A stretch of DNA of 14,373 nucleotides from Thalassiosira profunda. Its lineage: Eukaryota > Bacillariophyta > Thalassiosirophyceae > Thalassiosirales > Thalassiosiraceae. Of the stretch, positions 6,340-14,322 are shown one piece after another. The notes under the pieces are model-generated. The model had not been told where the DNA came from and ran no database searches. It saw only the letters and a program-made list of their open reading frames with translations. The DNA lies in the NCBI GenBank assembly GCA_036939355.1, contig JALLAP010000316.1, positions 1 to 14,373 on the forward strand. The letters run 5' to 3'. The first letter of the stretch is position 1, and every line of letters begins with the position of its first letter. Made by a program: the position numbers and the translations under genes.

Positions 6340-8097
6340 ATGATGTACGCAGCGCTGCGCCGGGCACTGCTCCTCGCGCTCCATCTCGCGGCGGCTGCCC
6401 TCGTCGCCGCGGCGGTGCCCCGGCGCCTGACCCCCGTGGCGCGAGAATGGTTGCAACAAGCAGAGAATACGGTGTGGCGCCGGGAGCTGGATGCCGCGGC
6501 GGAGGTGGTCGCGCGGCGCCGCCGTCAGCGGAGGCTGCTCCGGAGACAAACGAATGAGATGAAATCAGGCCAGCGGCAATCGCGCGCTCTGCAAAAGTAC
6601 AACGACTATCTGCCCGGCGACGCCGACGCCTCGCTCGTTGAATTGGCCTCCTCCGCTGCAATAACCACCAGCGCAACCAAGTGCCTCTCGCCCCTCCAAA
6701 AATTCTTCGTCGAGATGATCGAATCGATCGGGCTCGACGCGTGGCACGACATCGAGGCCCACAACGTCACAAGCCTTGCCTACTTGTACAAGCACCACGT
6801 GGCGGGGAGCGACGGGAACGGCGAGTACTTTGGCACGTACGGCGAAAGGTCTGCGGAGATGCAGGGGAATCACGCATCGCTGCGGGAATTTTGGGTGGGG
6901 GACGATGGAGGAGAAAAAGGAGCCGGCAATGTGGTGTTGCTGGGGATGCACGGCGTCGATTTGGCCGACGACGACAAGCTAATCCCGACGCTGCAGCAGA
7001 TGTACGGATTGGACGGCGGGGAGGCATTCAAGTTGGGAAGAAAGATCCAGGCCATTGTGGAATCGCTTCCGGGTGGGTACCTGCGGTGCTATTGCAATTG
7101 CAATTCTGAGAAGCGAATCCACTCACATTTCTTTGTCTCTCCTATCGCAGGCGCCTTCAACAACCCCGTCCTGACGACCAACGCCATGGCCATTCAATCG
7201 CTCAATCCGGACGGGAGCGCCAGCGAACGGGACAGCATCATCGTCGGCGACGGGGTCTTCGCCTTCTTAGAGTGGCTGGATCTCCGCGATGATGGACCGG
7301 CATACATTCATGCCCACGAATTCGGGCACCATTTGCAGTACGAAGCCGGGGTGAAAGCGGTGGGCAGTGGCTGGACCAAAGCAGAAGAGACGCGACGGTG
7401 GGAGATGATGGCCGACGCCCTAGGGGCGTACTATCTGTCGCACGCCAAAGGAGGGAGGCTGGACGCGCGCCAATTGCTCGACGTCCACCGGGCGGCGTTT
7501 TCCATGGGCGACTGCGAGGATGCCGTCGGATCGCACCACGGGACGCCGAGGCAAAGGGAGTGCGCGTCGAATTACGGTGCGACTGTGGCGTTGGACAGCT
7601 GGAGGGACGGCGGGCGCGTCGTTTCGGCGGCGCAGTTGCAAAGGCTTTTCGACGAGCATTACGCAAATATATTGTCCCTCGAGGCAGAGCAATGTGCGGC
7701 GGCGATGAGTACCAATCTGCTCGACCATGCCATTTATGGAGATGCTGCGGGCACTGGTGACGGCGGTGGCGTCGCAATGGGCATCCCGGAAGATTTGGAA
7801 ACGCCATGGGATGCGTCAGAGTTCGGCTGGTATACATCACAGGCTGAGAATAGCGCGCCGTTGGAGAAGTACGATCCCGAGGAGCACGCCCAACCTGCAA
7901 ACGAGCTGAACGAGCCTCCGCCCCGGGTGCAAAACGACGCGTATGTGGGGCAAGAGGTGGGGTGGTTCGATCAATTGGGATCGCAGTGGGATAGCGGCCG
8001 GACGGTTGCGTCGTCGGGCCAATGCCGGGCGGGTAGTGGGTGGGCGCTGTTGGGAGCGGCCATGGCGAGCGGATCGCTTGCAGGGATGCTGGCTTAG
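6340..8097 (+). CDS. Secreted HEXXH zinc metallopeptidase, one intron
   Basis: Two exons, 6340-7072 and 7151-8097, give 559 residues starting at the double ATG at 6340/6343; earlier in-frame codons lack an ATG. Residues 8-25 are a strong signal peptide (leucine/alanine-rich, ending near AAAVPRR). The catalytic motif HEFGH is at residues 300-304, followed by a third-ligand candidate Glu in WEMMADALGAYY (about E329). A downstream GDCEDAVGSHHGTPRQRE segment recalls the HGT.xxR block of YpfJ-type neutral zinc metallopeptidases (Zn_peptidase). The N-terminal third contains basic, possibly propeptide-like sequence and a conserved-looking YGERSAEMQGNH region. The last ~20 residues are small and hydrophobic after a Ser/Gly stretch and could be a GPI-anchor signal. 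I infer an extracellular or cell-surface protease; the substrate is unknown. Confidence 0.8.
   Translation: MMYAALRRALLLALHLAAAALVAAAVPRRLTPVAREWLQQAENTVWRRELDAAAEVVARRRRQRRLLRRQTNEMKSGQRQSRALQKYNDYLPGDADASLVELASSAAITTSATKCLSPLQKFFVEMIESIGLDAWHDIEAHNVTSLAYLYKHHVAGSDGNGEYFGTYGERSAEMQGNHASLREFWVGDDGGEKGAGNVVLLGMHGVDLADDDKLIPTLQQMYGLDGGEAFKLGRKIQAIVESLPGGYLRCYCNCNSEKRIHSHFFVSPIAGAFNNPVLTTNAMAIQSLNPDGSASERDSIIVGDGVFAFLEWLDLRDDGPAYIHAHEFGHHLQYEAGVKAVGSGWTKAEETRRWEMMADALGAYYLSHAKGGRLDARQLLDVHRAAFSMGDCEDAVGSHHGTPRQRECASNYGATVALDSWRDGGRVVSAAQLQRLFDEHYANILSLEAEQCAAAMSTNLLDHAIYGDAAGTGDGGGVAMGIPEDLETPWDASEFGWYTSQAENSAPLEKYDPEEHAQPANELNEPPPRVQNDAYVGQEVGWFDQLGSQWDSGRTVASSGQCRAGSGWALLGAAMASGSLAGMLA
7073..7150 (+). 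other. Spliceosomal intron, 78 bp, phase 1, no in-frame stop
   Basis: Donor GTGGGT and acceptor TCGCAG. The intervening bases are free of in-frame stops and 78 is divisible by three, so the frame stays open if it is retained. The translated insert (YLRCYCNCNSEKRIHSHFF) looks out of place, and its removal joins VESLPG to AFNNPVLT. It shares TGCAAT-type sequence and a pyrimidine-rich 3' end with the window's other introns. Confidence 0.7.
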
Positions 8098-8253
8098 GCG
8101 ACTTTTGAGGGGCAATGGCAAAAGTCTGGGCCTTGGCGGCGTCAACCACGGTGGCAAAGAGTTCCCAGAGCCTCCTGAGGAAAGTGTTCGCCGCGTTCGA
8201 TGAGTGACATGAAGAGATGAAATGTATCTCTATCTAAGAAGTCTTCTGCTCTT
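8098..8253. other. Convergent 3' flanks
   Basis: 156 bp between the converging stop codons of the metallopeptidase and the MFS-TLDc gene. Both 3' UTRs must share or overlap this space. No recognisable structure was found. Confidence 0.5.
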
Positions 8254-10885
8254 TCACATGAACTGCGACCATTCGCTGGAAGTGCTGTAAATGTCTGCTC
8301 CCTTTTTGGAGGTGGCCATTTGGGAAACACTCTGCTCCCGCAATCGTACATTTCGCTCGCTTCTTTCGGCGTCCGCCTCAAAGCAAAACGGAGTTAGAGC
8401 CCATATCTCGATGTTTGCAACCTCGAACTGCCCGCCTTCGGTGCCTGGCACAAGGCAGGGATTGCCGTACGTCTCGCACGGACAAGACGTCCCACGCTCC
8501 AGCTGCTCGTTGATAACGAAGCCAAAGCCGTCGCCATCTTTGCCAGCACTGCCTCCACCTACTGCGAGTTTGTCGTGTGCGAGCAGCTGACACAAATAAT
8601 TCTTGCCCGCCCACTTGTACACTTCAACATCCTCCTCGGCCTTTGCCCGCTCCTCGACGCTCGATTCTTCGTCGACCGACAAAGAGTCAAAGGACCGCGG
8701 TCTCTTCAAACGCCATAGGAAGGAGGTGCCGTCTGCCTCATATCTGCTGCTAAACTCCCACGCACGGCCCATGTAGCAGCCAAAGACGTGCCCGTCCAAG
8801 GTTTCAATAGCCAGGATTGTATGCTTCGCGTATCCCGCCTTCGACTCGAGCGCATCCAGGCTGGCCCCGTCGCGGGTTAGTGAAAACTTCATCCAATAGT
8901 TGAAACCCGCGATCGAGGCGGGAAAGCTATCTTGCAGCGCATCCATCAACGGAGGCGTCAGGACGCTCACGTCCGATCTCTTTGTGCCAATGATAAAGAA
9001 AGGCACCTCGTCCACATCAATGCCCGGCCGCAAGGTTCGGTCGGCCCAGGAAATCTTCTTGGGTGGCAACTTTCTCCCTGGTACGTCGTTGCCGGAATGA
9101 GCCGACGTATCTCCGGCCATTCGATTAACTGCAACAATCTTTCTTGCTGCCCTCCGCCACTTTGCGCCTGTCGTCTCTGATCCGTGGTCGTAATGGACCT
9201 CCCATAATTGGGCAAAAATTCTCGCACGCTGCCTTTGGCTGAGGTAAATCTTTCGCCGCTGCGAGAGCTCCGGCATTGCGAGGCTCCGCCTAGATCCAGC
9301 CGCTGCTTCGCGTAACACAAAGGTAAATGCGGCCGCACCGGCGCTGAGCAACCCGATCAACATCCAGATTGTCCAGGGGTGACCGGCGAGAGTTGTTGCG
9401 ATGACGCCCGCCACCGACGGTCCCACTGCCCGGGCGGCCAGGCCCGAAACCATCATGAAACGGGAGGCTTCAGCCGCGTATTGCACGGGCACCGATCGCG
9501 TCACGGCGTTGCCCATCAATTGAAAGTACAGGAAGGCGAAGGCGCGGAACGTCCCAAACAGCAGAACGATGTAGCCAAATGATGCTCCCAGCGTTGCAAA
9601 GGCCAACGAGACGGGCAGCAGGACCATGGGCACGTTGGCCAGCGCTGAACTGAGATGCAATGCCGGATAGAGGCCCAAATTTTCCGCAAAGAGTTTGAAG
9701 ATTGACGACTGATTGAGCATGGCCGTGAGCGCCCCCGCGACGGCGAGGACCAAACCGATCTGGGGCGCCGGCAGCTGGAGGCCGCCAGAGTGCGCGATGA
9801 GGAACAAAGGCAGCGCTTCGTCGATGGCTGATACGCAGCACGAAAAGGAGGCATAGGCCAGAAGGTGCGATCTCGTCGACCGGGCCTTCCACACGGCCGT
9901 GATCCTCTCCAATTGGATTGCCAAGGTGGTCGTCGGAGGCTGCTTTGGTTGGACTAAGGGTCTCGATTCGCCACTGCCCTCAGGAGAGCCGCTGCTCTCT
10001 TTCGTTTTCAATTCTCTCCGCACATCGTCGGGCTGCACCACTGCCACGACGGACGCCGCGGATGCCACGCACAAGAGAGCGCCGAACAGATTTGGGGGCA
10101 GGTAGGGATGGGCCGAATCGCCGCCGTACAGGGACATCCACCCGCTGGCGGCCGGGCCGAACGCGCAGCCGAAACTCATCACCGCGAGGATCCACGAGAT
10201 TGCCCACTCCTCCTCCTCCTCTTCCTCGTCGTCCGCGGCTCCCTCGCTTCCCTCCCCGCCGTTATTATTTGTCCCCGGCTTTCGGATGCGGTTCATCGCC
10301 GCCCGTTTGATGCTACCGCTCATCCCGTTCGAGCAGCCACTGCAATAGTGCACAAGATATGTTCAACAGGTTAGATGGTCCGGGCATCGACAGAACTCGT
10401 GCAGCAGCAATTTCACAATAACCCGTTGCAGCCAATATGCAGCATCTTCGGCAACGGCATGATGATGCCTGCACTACTCACAGCAAGAAGCGCCAGGTGA
10501 TGGCCGCGGCAAAAGATTTCGCCGTGCCAAACAGCAGCGAGAATAGGGCTGTCATTAGCAGCGACGCCAGCAGCGACGTCCGCTCCCCGTACCGATCCCG
10601 CGCTCGCTTCCACGCGCTAAAGCCGAGGAGGCGCCCGGCCGCAAAGGCCGATCCGAGGAGCCCCACGTAAAGGCCGACGGTGTCGACGGACAAGGGCGGG
10701 GGGTGGTTCGCATCGTCGCCGCCCTGATGCGACGAGGCGCCGCCGTCGACGAGATAGAGGCAAAAGTAGCCGGCGTAGGGGAAGACGGAGAAGAGGAGAT
10801 AGGTGTGCGTCAGGGCGCAGAGGCAGAGGACGGCCGTGTGGGCGCGGCCGCCGTGGCGGTGGGGGCCGCCGAGGGAGGTGCCCAT
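8254..10885 (-). CDS. MFS transporter fused to a C-terminal TLDc domain, two exons
   Basis: Exons 10482-10885 and 8254-10339 give 829 residues from the ATG at 10885. Residues 15-477 form a 12-helix major facilitator. The motif-A-like loop after TM2 is GRLLG...DRYGER (84-102), TM4 ends WRFLLGCSNGMSGS, as in TPO1/ZIFL-type multidrug or organic-anion transporters, and TM5 has FGCAFGPAASG. A Gly/Asn-rich, poly-Glu loop (about 157-180) lies between TM4 and TM5. A basic linker (481-590) leads to a TLDc domain at about 591-785: W.K.SL..DGASL, ILAIET..GHVFGCY, TSFLW, VYKW, LAVGGG, GFGFVI, CETYGNPCL and FEVANIEIWAL appear in the family order. TLDc proteins (OXR1, NCOA7, TBC1D24) bind and regulate the V-ATPase and act in oxidative-stress resistance. 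A vacuolar or endosomal transporter coupled to the proton pump is an inference. The domain contains a charged insert of about 20 residues (VDEESSVEERAKAEED). Confidence 0.8.
8389..8973 (-). other. TLDc domain-coding segment
   Basis: This part of the second exon encodes residues about 591-785 of the fusion. Its marks in order are a hydrophobic WMKFSL strand, DGASL, ILAIET, FGCY, SFLW, YKW, GGG, GFVI and a closing FEVANIEIW, the usual end of a TLDc domain. No stop, start or splice signal separates it from the transporter part. Confidence 0.8.
10340..10481 (-). other. Spliceosomal intron, 142 bp, phase 2, in TM4 of the MFS domain
   Basis: On the minus strand the donor is GTGAGT (10481 downward) and the acceptor is CTATTGCAG (ending 10340). 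The first exon's frame stops at once without splicing. Joining the exons restores WRFLL-GCSNGMSG, a recognisable MFS TM4 motif, and makes the total coding length a multiple of three. Confidence 0.88.
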
Positions 10886-11321
10886 TGTTTGGTTTGAGCG
10901 AGTGCAGATGTGTTTGTTGTCAAACTTTTTTCTCTCTTTTGTCAGCATGCCTTTAGCCCTGTCTCTCCTCCGCCTCCCCCCTCGATGATCACAAGCCTCT
11001 CGCTCACTCCTCTCACCTTGCATCTGAAGGAGGTGCCGCCCCGGCCACCCTCTCGTGCGCCAAGCAAGCAGTCAAGGACACAATCGACTCGCCGAAGGCC
11101 TCGACTGGCGATATACGCGTACAAGCATGTGATGAAAGGCGAATTTGCACCAATGCAAATTGAGCGAGGGAGATCAAGAGTGCCCGGTTGATCCGGCGTG
11201 CGCGCGAAGTTGTGAAGCGACTCGCACAGCAATTTCAATTATCTTTTCAGCTACGATACAATTCTACTTCTTCGACAGATGTACAAAATTGACCCTTCTC
11301 AGGCGATAAGGGATGGAGGTA
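10886..11321. promoter_or_regulatory. Promoter region of the MFS-TLDc gene and 3' flank of the DUF1415-like gene
   Basis: Both neighbours read leftward. Next to the MFS start, the minus strand has a purine-rich leader (10917-10940). An inverted repeat lies at 11142-11161. The segment 11192-11321 is AT-richer and is presumably 3' UTR of the upstream gene. No ORF is convincing. Confidence 0.45.
11142..11161. repeat. Perfect inverted repeat AATTTGCA / TGCAAATT
   Basis: Two 8-bp arms (11142-11149 and 11154-11161) flank a CCAA spacer, about 260 bp upstream of the MFS-TLDc start. The arms contain an octamer-like TGCAAAT element. It could be a dimeric factor site or a small hairpin. Confidence 0.6.
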
Positions 11322-12299
11322 TCAGCTGTCTAATGCCTGCACCTCCGTTGATACAGCAACGCAAGGATAAGGGAACGATTCACGAGCCCCCTCCCCTCTC
11401 GACCTGGAGGCGCCGCTCCTCTGTTTCCACAAAGGATGGAACGGCGTGAGCCGAATGGTCTCCTCCAGAGACACGTGGTATGATTCCGAGAACGCCACCA
11501 TCTTCTCCCGCAGAGAGGACGAGAAATATCCGAACCGATCCGGCTCGAACTCCGCCTGGGGAGACGCCTTCCCTCCTCCCTCAGCGAGGATGGGATCAGT
11601 AAAGAGATCGGGCGCGGCGACCACGAACGTAATGGCCTCGCATGCCTCGTGTTCGCTCGATTGCTCCGTCGCATCCGCTGTCGATTGGACACCGGCGCTG
11701 CCTTCAAGATCCAGCAAGTCTTCCGTCGCTTCCCACACAGCATCCTCGAACCCCTCCAGTCCAAAGGACGCCGGTACCACCTTGACCCGCACCAACGGTC
11801 TATCGGTGAGACATTTGATGGACGACAGTCGCGGCTCGAGCATGAATTCCTTGTAGAACCTAAAGAATTGCAAGATGCACATCACACGCACACAACGACA
11901 GTGAGCAGGAGCAGGGCGCGCCGGGAATGAAACATATCACATGTATCGAAAGGCTCTGCAGCGATGCTGACAGCGCCAAACTCACCTCAAGCACTCCTTC
12001 GAGACCTTGTCCGCCAACTCCACCGCACCGTGCGGATTCTTCCACACGTCCTTCCAAACCATAAAATGTCCATCGTCGACAGATGCTCGCGCCTCCTTCG
12101 TGAGGTGCAGCCATTTTGTTGGGCCGAGGAACTGAGACATGAAGTCGCACTCGTGGAAATCGTCGCCCTCGTCGTCGCACGAGGTGTAGGCCTCGACGTC
12201 GGCGTGCGTTCGGACGAACTCTTCGGGCGATACTCCGGCATCGTCGGCGGCGAGCTCGGCCAGCTCTTGCGGCACCCAGTGCGGCTTCTTCAGCGCCAT
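11322..12299 (-). CDS. DUF1415-like protein, two exons, N-terminus uncertain
   Basis: Exons 11987-12299 plus the base at 11986, and 11322-11859, give 283 residues from the ATG at 12299. The first exon encodes an acidic helical region (KKPHWVPQELAELA, then a Cys/His-containing stretch). The second follows a pattern I associate with DUF1415: a helix ending RFYKEFMLEP, an ITFVVAAPDLF strand, a helix with FGYFSSSL, a conserved FHPLW, then RESFPYPCVAVS, matching the FHP...RSPYP arrangement. The function of DUF1415 is unknown; plastid versions occur in algae. The frame is open upstream to a stop before 12462 but contains no other ATG, only a GTG at 12461. A presequence-like ORF lies there in another frame, so the true start may be further upstream through a short intron or a frameshift. 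Confidence 0.65.
11860..11985 (-). other. Spliceosomal intron, 126 bp, phase 2
   Basis: On the minus strand the donor is GTGAGT (11985 downward) and the acceptor is TTCTTTAG (ending 11860). Without splicing the first exon stops after KECLR. Splicing gives KECLR-FYKEFMLEP and a coding length divisible by three. Confidence 0.85.
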
Positions 12300-12454
12300 G
12301 TGCAGCGCGTCGAGGACGACGCCTCGCGCTGGGGCGAAGATACCGGTACGAATCCGCGGCAGCCGGATGCGAACAGCAGCAACACCGAAATCGCCATCGA
12401 TAGCAGCGGCGGCAGGGCGGACGTCGGTGAGCGCGGGCGATCGGGCAGCGGCAT
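12290..12454 (-). other. Candidate signal/plastid presequence ORF, out of frame with the DUF1415-like body
   Basis: A 54-codon ATG-initiated frame begins at 12454. It has a proline/arginine-rich start, a hydrophobic core (LSMAISVLLLFASG) and then CRGFVPVSS followed by a Ser/Arg-rich stretch. This is the layout of a diatom signal peptide with a GFVP (ASAFAP-like) boundary. It overlaps the downstream protein's frame. An intron of 56 or 62 bp (GT at 12343 or 12349 to AG at 12288) would join them in frame, but its splice sites are weaker than those of the other introns here. Confidence 0.4.
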
Positions 12455-12461
12455 TATTCAC

Positions 12462-12735
12462 GTTGGTGGGCGGACAGCGGCCCCGCGTTTATTATGACGA
12501 GGCGCGGAGAGGAGGCCGCCGCCACGACGAGGAAGCGGCGAGGGTGTTTGGTGTCAAGGAAAAAGGAGCGCGCGTCGTCGACACGCACTTTTTCTTTTTG
12601 GCCTTGTTTTTGCCCTGTCCGCCCCCCGCGACACAAAGAGCTAAAAGATACTTTTCCGGGGCTCTGCTTCCTCGCAAGACTTGCAAGAGGACCAACCCAC
12701 ACAGCACAATGTCACTGCTGAGCTGAACAGATTCG
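12462..12735. other. Upstream flank of the DUF1415-like gene
   Basis: A presumed promoter region. Several leftward and rightward frames are open here, but none resembles a protein. A T-rich stretch at about 12587-12612 reads as an A-rich tract on the coding strand. No TATA box can be placed with confidence. Confidence 0.4.
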
Positions 12736-13060
12736 TTTGTGGCACCAATGGGCAGCCCCTGACACTTTGAACCGAAGGAAGAGTCCCAGGATCTATCATG
12801 CTAGGCCAGTTTACACTTCTCGAGTGCTAATTTCGGCTTCATCGGGCCCGATTCGGGGGACGCGGCGGTGCCATAATGCCCACGTGGGCATTTGGAGAGG
12901 TTCCAGAGGCATTCCATTTCATTTGTGACACCATTGGAAGGTCTCTGGCGCCTTTTGAATCAAATTCAAAAGTCCCAAGGTCCAGTGATACCTAGGACGA
13001 TTCGCCTGTTTTGAGTGCTAATTTTGGCTTCATCGGCCACCGACGGCACCCATGACCGTG
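12736..13060 (+). repeat. Subtelomeric tandem repeat A, two degenerate copies of about 186-191 bp
   Basis: Copy 1 (about 12736-12921) and copy 2 (from 12922, shortened) share ordered blocks: TTTGTGRCACCA, an AAGAGTCCCAGG / AAAGTCCCAAGG block, and GAGTGCTAATTTYGGCTTCATCGG (at 12822 and 13013). Spacing is 186 bp between the first blocks and 191 bp between the last. No ORF crosses it convincingly. Confidence 0.8.
12875..12892. repeat. 18-bp perfect palindrome with CACGTG core
   Basis: AATGCCCACGTGGGCATT reads the same on both strands and centres on a G-box CACGTG. It lies inside copy 1 of subtelomeric repeat A and is not found in copy 2. Confidence 0.85.
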
Positions 13061-13069
13061 AGAAAGAAG

Positions 13070-13640
13070 TGACAGAGACGTTCCCAGTGCAACCAAAGTC
13101 AGTTGCAGCACAACCGAAGTGGATGGCCGTGCAACTAGAGTGGGTGGGTGTGCAACCGAAAACCGAAGTGGGTCGCTATGCAACCGAAAATGGGCTCTGC
13201 TTGTGGGTAGCAGTTGGGTTGGAGTCGGTCACAGTGCGCACCGAGGGTCGAAAACAGGCAAAGTGTGAGTGAATAAAATGGCAGAGTTGGCGAGTTGCAG
13301 TTGGTGACATGCGGTGCAGTTGGGTTGGAGTTGGGTTGCAGTCAGTCGCAGTGAGCACCGAGGTTGAAAATGAGTCAAGTTGGCCGAAAAAAAATGGCAG
13401 AGATGGCGGTTGCAGTCGCTAGCAGTGAGCACCGATATGGTTGAAACGGGTGAAGTGCAGCTGAAAAAAGGTTGCAGTCGGGGAGATAGGGTTGCTGTTT
13501 GGTTGCGATAGGTTGAGTTGTGAATTGCAGTCGGCAACACACAGGGTTGCAATTGGCTGCAGTAAACAGGCAGTTGAAAACGGGGACAGTACAAAACAAA
13601 AAGGCATACAGATAGGGTTGCAGCGCAGTTGCGCAGCTGG
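13070..13640 (+). repeat. Subtelomeric degenerate repeat B (GTTGCAGT-rich)
   Basis: Dense, diverged copies of GTTGCAGT and CAACCGAAGTGG words. Larger units are visible: GCACCGAGG at 13238, again at 13355 (117 bp later), and GCACCGA at 13429, each followed by a GTTGAAA- or GTCGAAA-like word and, in two units, an AAAATGGCAGAGWTGGCG block. Telomere-like TAGGGTTG words occur at 13487-13494 and 13613-13620. Open frames on the minus strand across it are repeat-derived, Thr/Gln/Asn/Pro-rich and unlikely to be genes. Confidence 0.8.
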
Positions 13641-13665
13641 CATCATTGGGGTGGAAGGAGAAAAA

Positions 13666-13674
13666 TATAAAAAG
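13666..13674 (+). promoter_or_regulatory. TATA-box-like sequence
   Basis: TATAAAAAG is the best TATA match in the window, just after repeat B and pointing towards the telomere. No rightward protein-coding ORF follows, so it could serve a non-coding transcript or be chance. Confidence 0.3.
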
Positions 13675-13741
13675 GATTGAAGTTGCAGGTACAAAGCAAC
13701 TAAAGCAACGTTTTGTTGTAGTGTAAGTCCAGCTGTCGCTG

Positions 13742-13760
13742 AAGCTGCAGAAAGCAGCTT
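13742..13760. repeat. Small hairpin AAGCTGC-AGAAA-GCAGCTT
   Basis: Perfect 7-bp arms with a 5-base loop. No poly-T tract follows, and its function is unknown. Confidence 0.5.
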
Positions 13761-13813
13761 TAACTTTAACAGGAATCCAGGTAAGTCCTCCCACGACCCA
13801 ATTTGGGTATCTA

Positions 13814-13847
13814 TTCTACGTACGTAAGTACCAATTCCTACGTAGAA
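13814..13847. repeat. Inverted repeat TTCTACGTA / TACGTAGAA
   Basis: Perfect 9-bp arms at 13814-13822 and 13839-13847 around a 16-base spacer that contains another TACGTA. It lies between the repeats and the transposase remnant and may be a remnant of a mobile element's terminal region, which is speculative. Confidence 0.5.
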
Positions 13848-13984
13848 GAAAGGTATCCTGGGGTTCGAGCCACACGAGTCAAAGAGTGTACGAGGGCGAC
13901 CCTCCTCCGGGACGGCCGCTACGCTCGAGATAATGGACGAATTGCAAGGTAAAACATACTAGACACATTAGACGCTCGTCGCGC

Positions 13985-14322
13985 TTATTTCCTGAACTTT
14001 TTGTTGTGGTGGGCGACGTGGCAAAGGCAAGGAACGCCGCTCTTCACATTGTTGCAAAACCAGATCGTCCGCCCGGCCGCCGCATTGCACTCCTCGCAAT
14101 GCATGAACGTCTTGTACTTTCGCTTCGGCGTCGCCTTGCTCACTGCCTTTCCGGGACAATGCTCGTAGCTGCACTCGCCCTGCGTCGCAAATGCCATGCT
14201 CTGATGCGTCCGCCAGGGCGTCCTCTCCTGCTTCTTCCGCAGCGTACACAACCGCTTCGTCGCCGCCGCCGGGACCGCCGCCGCCGCCGGAGCCGCCACT
14301 TCGCCTTTTGCATCAGAACGAG
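13985..14322 (-). pseudogene. 5'-truncated piggyBac-like transposase, C-terminal cysteine-rich domain only
   Basis: The frame ends at a TAA (13985-13987) and is open rightward through base 14322 and on into the telomeric repeats, where it reads alternating Thr-Leu. It has no ATG; the only starts are a GTG at 14299 or out-of-frame codons. After an Ala/Pro-rich stretch the ~100 residues contain a basic helix (RLCTLRKKQERTPWR) and a Cys/His array: C-x4-C, HC-x2-C, a single FC, then PCLCHVAHH near the end. This resembles the zinc-binding C-terminal domain of piggyBac transposases, which helps recognise element ends. The catalytic DDD domain, normally several hundred residues upstream, is missing because the chromosome ends. 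It cannot have its own promoter here, so I call it a remnant. The family assignment rests on the Cys/His spacing only. Confidence 0.6.

Noticed and set aside
7238..8149. 303-codon open frame antisense to the metallopeptidase gene
   Set aside because: It is a GC-driven shadow, Pro/Arg-rich and opposite clear zinc-peptidase motifs.
11178..11200. CCGGTTGATCCGGC, similar to the 5' end of 18S rRNA (TGGTTGATCCTGCC)
   Set aside because: The match is a dozen bases only; the following sequence is unlike rRNA.
13229..13794. Minus-strand open frames of 121 and 139 codons across the subtelomere
   Set aside because: They are translations of the GTTGCAGT repeat, rich in Thr, Gln, Asn and Pro, and two frames are open at once.
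13666..13860. LTR-like arrangement (TATA word, TGTTG start, PBS-like word)
   Set aside because: No second LTR copy, polypurine tract or gag/pol frame is present.
13856..13880. GGGGTTCGAGCC, resembling a tRNA T-arm
   Set aside because: The flanking bases do not form a 5-bp T-stem, and no A-box, anticodon arm or acceptor stem fits upstream.
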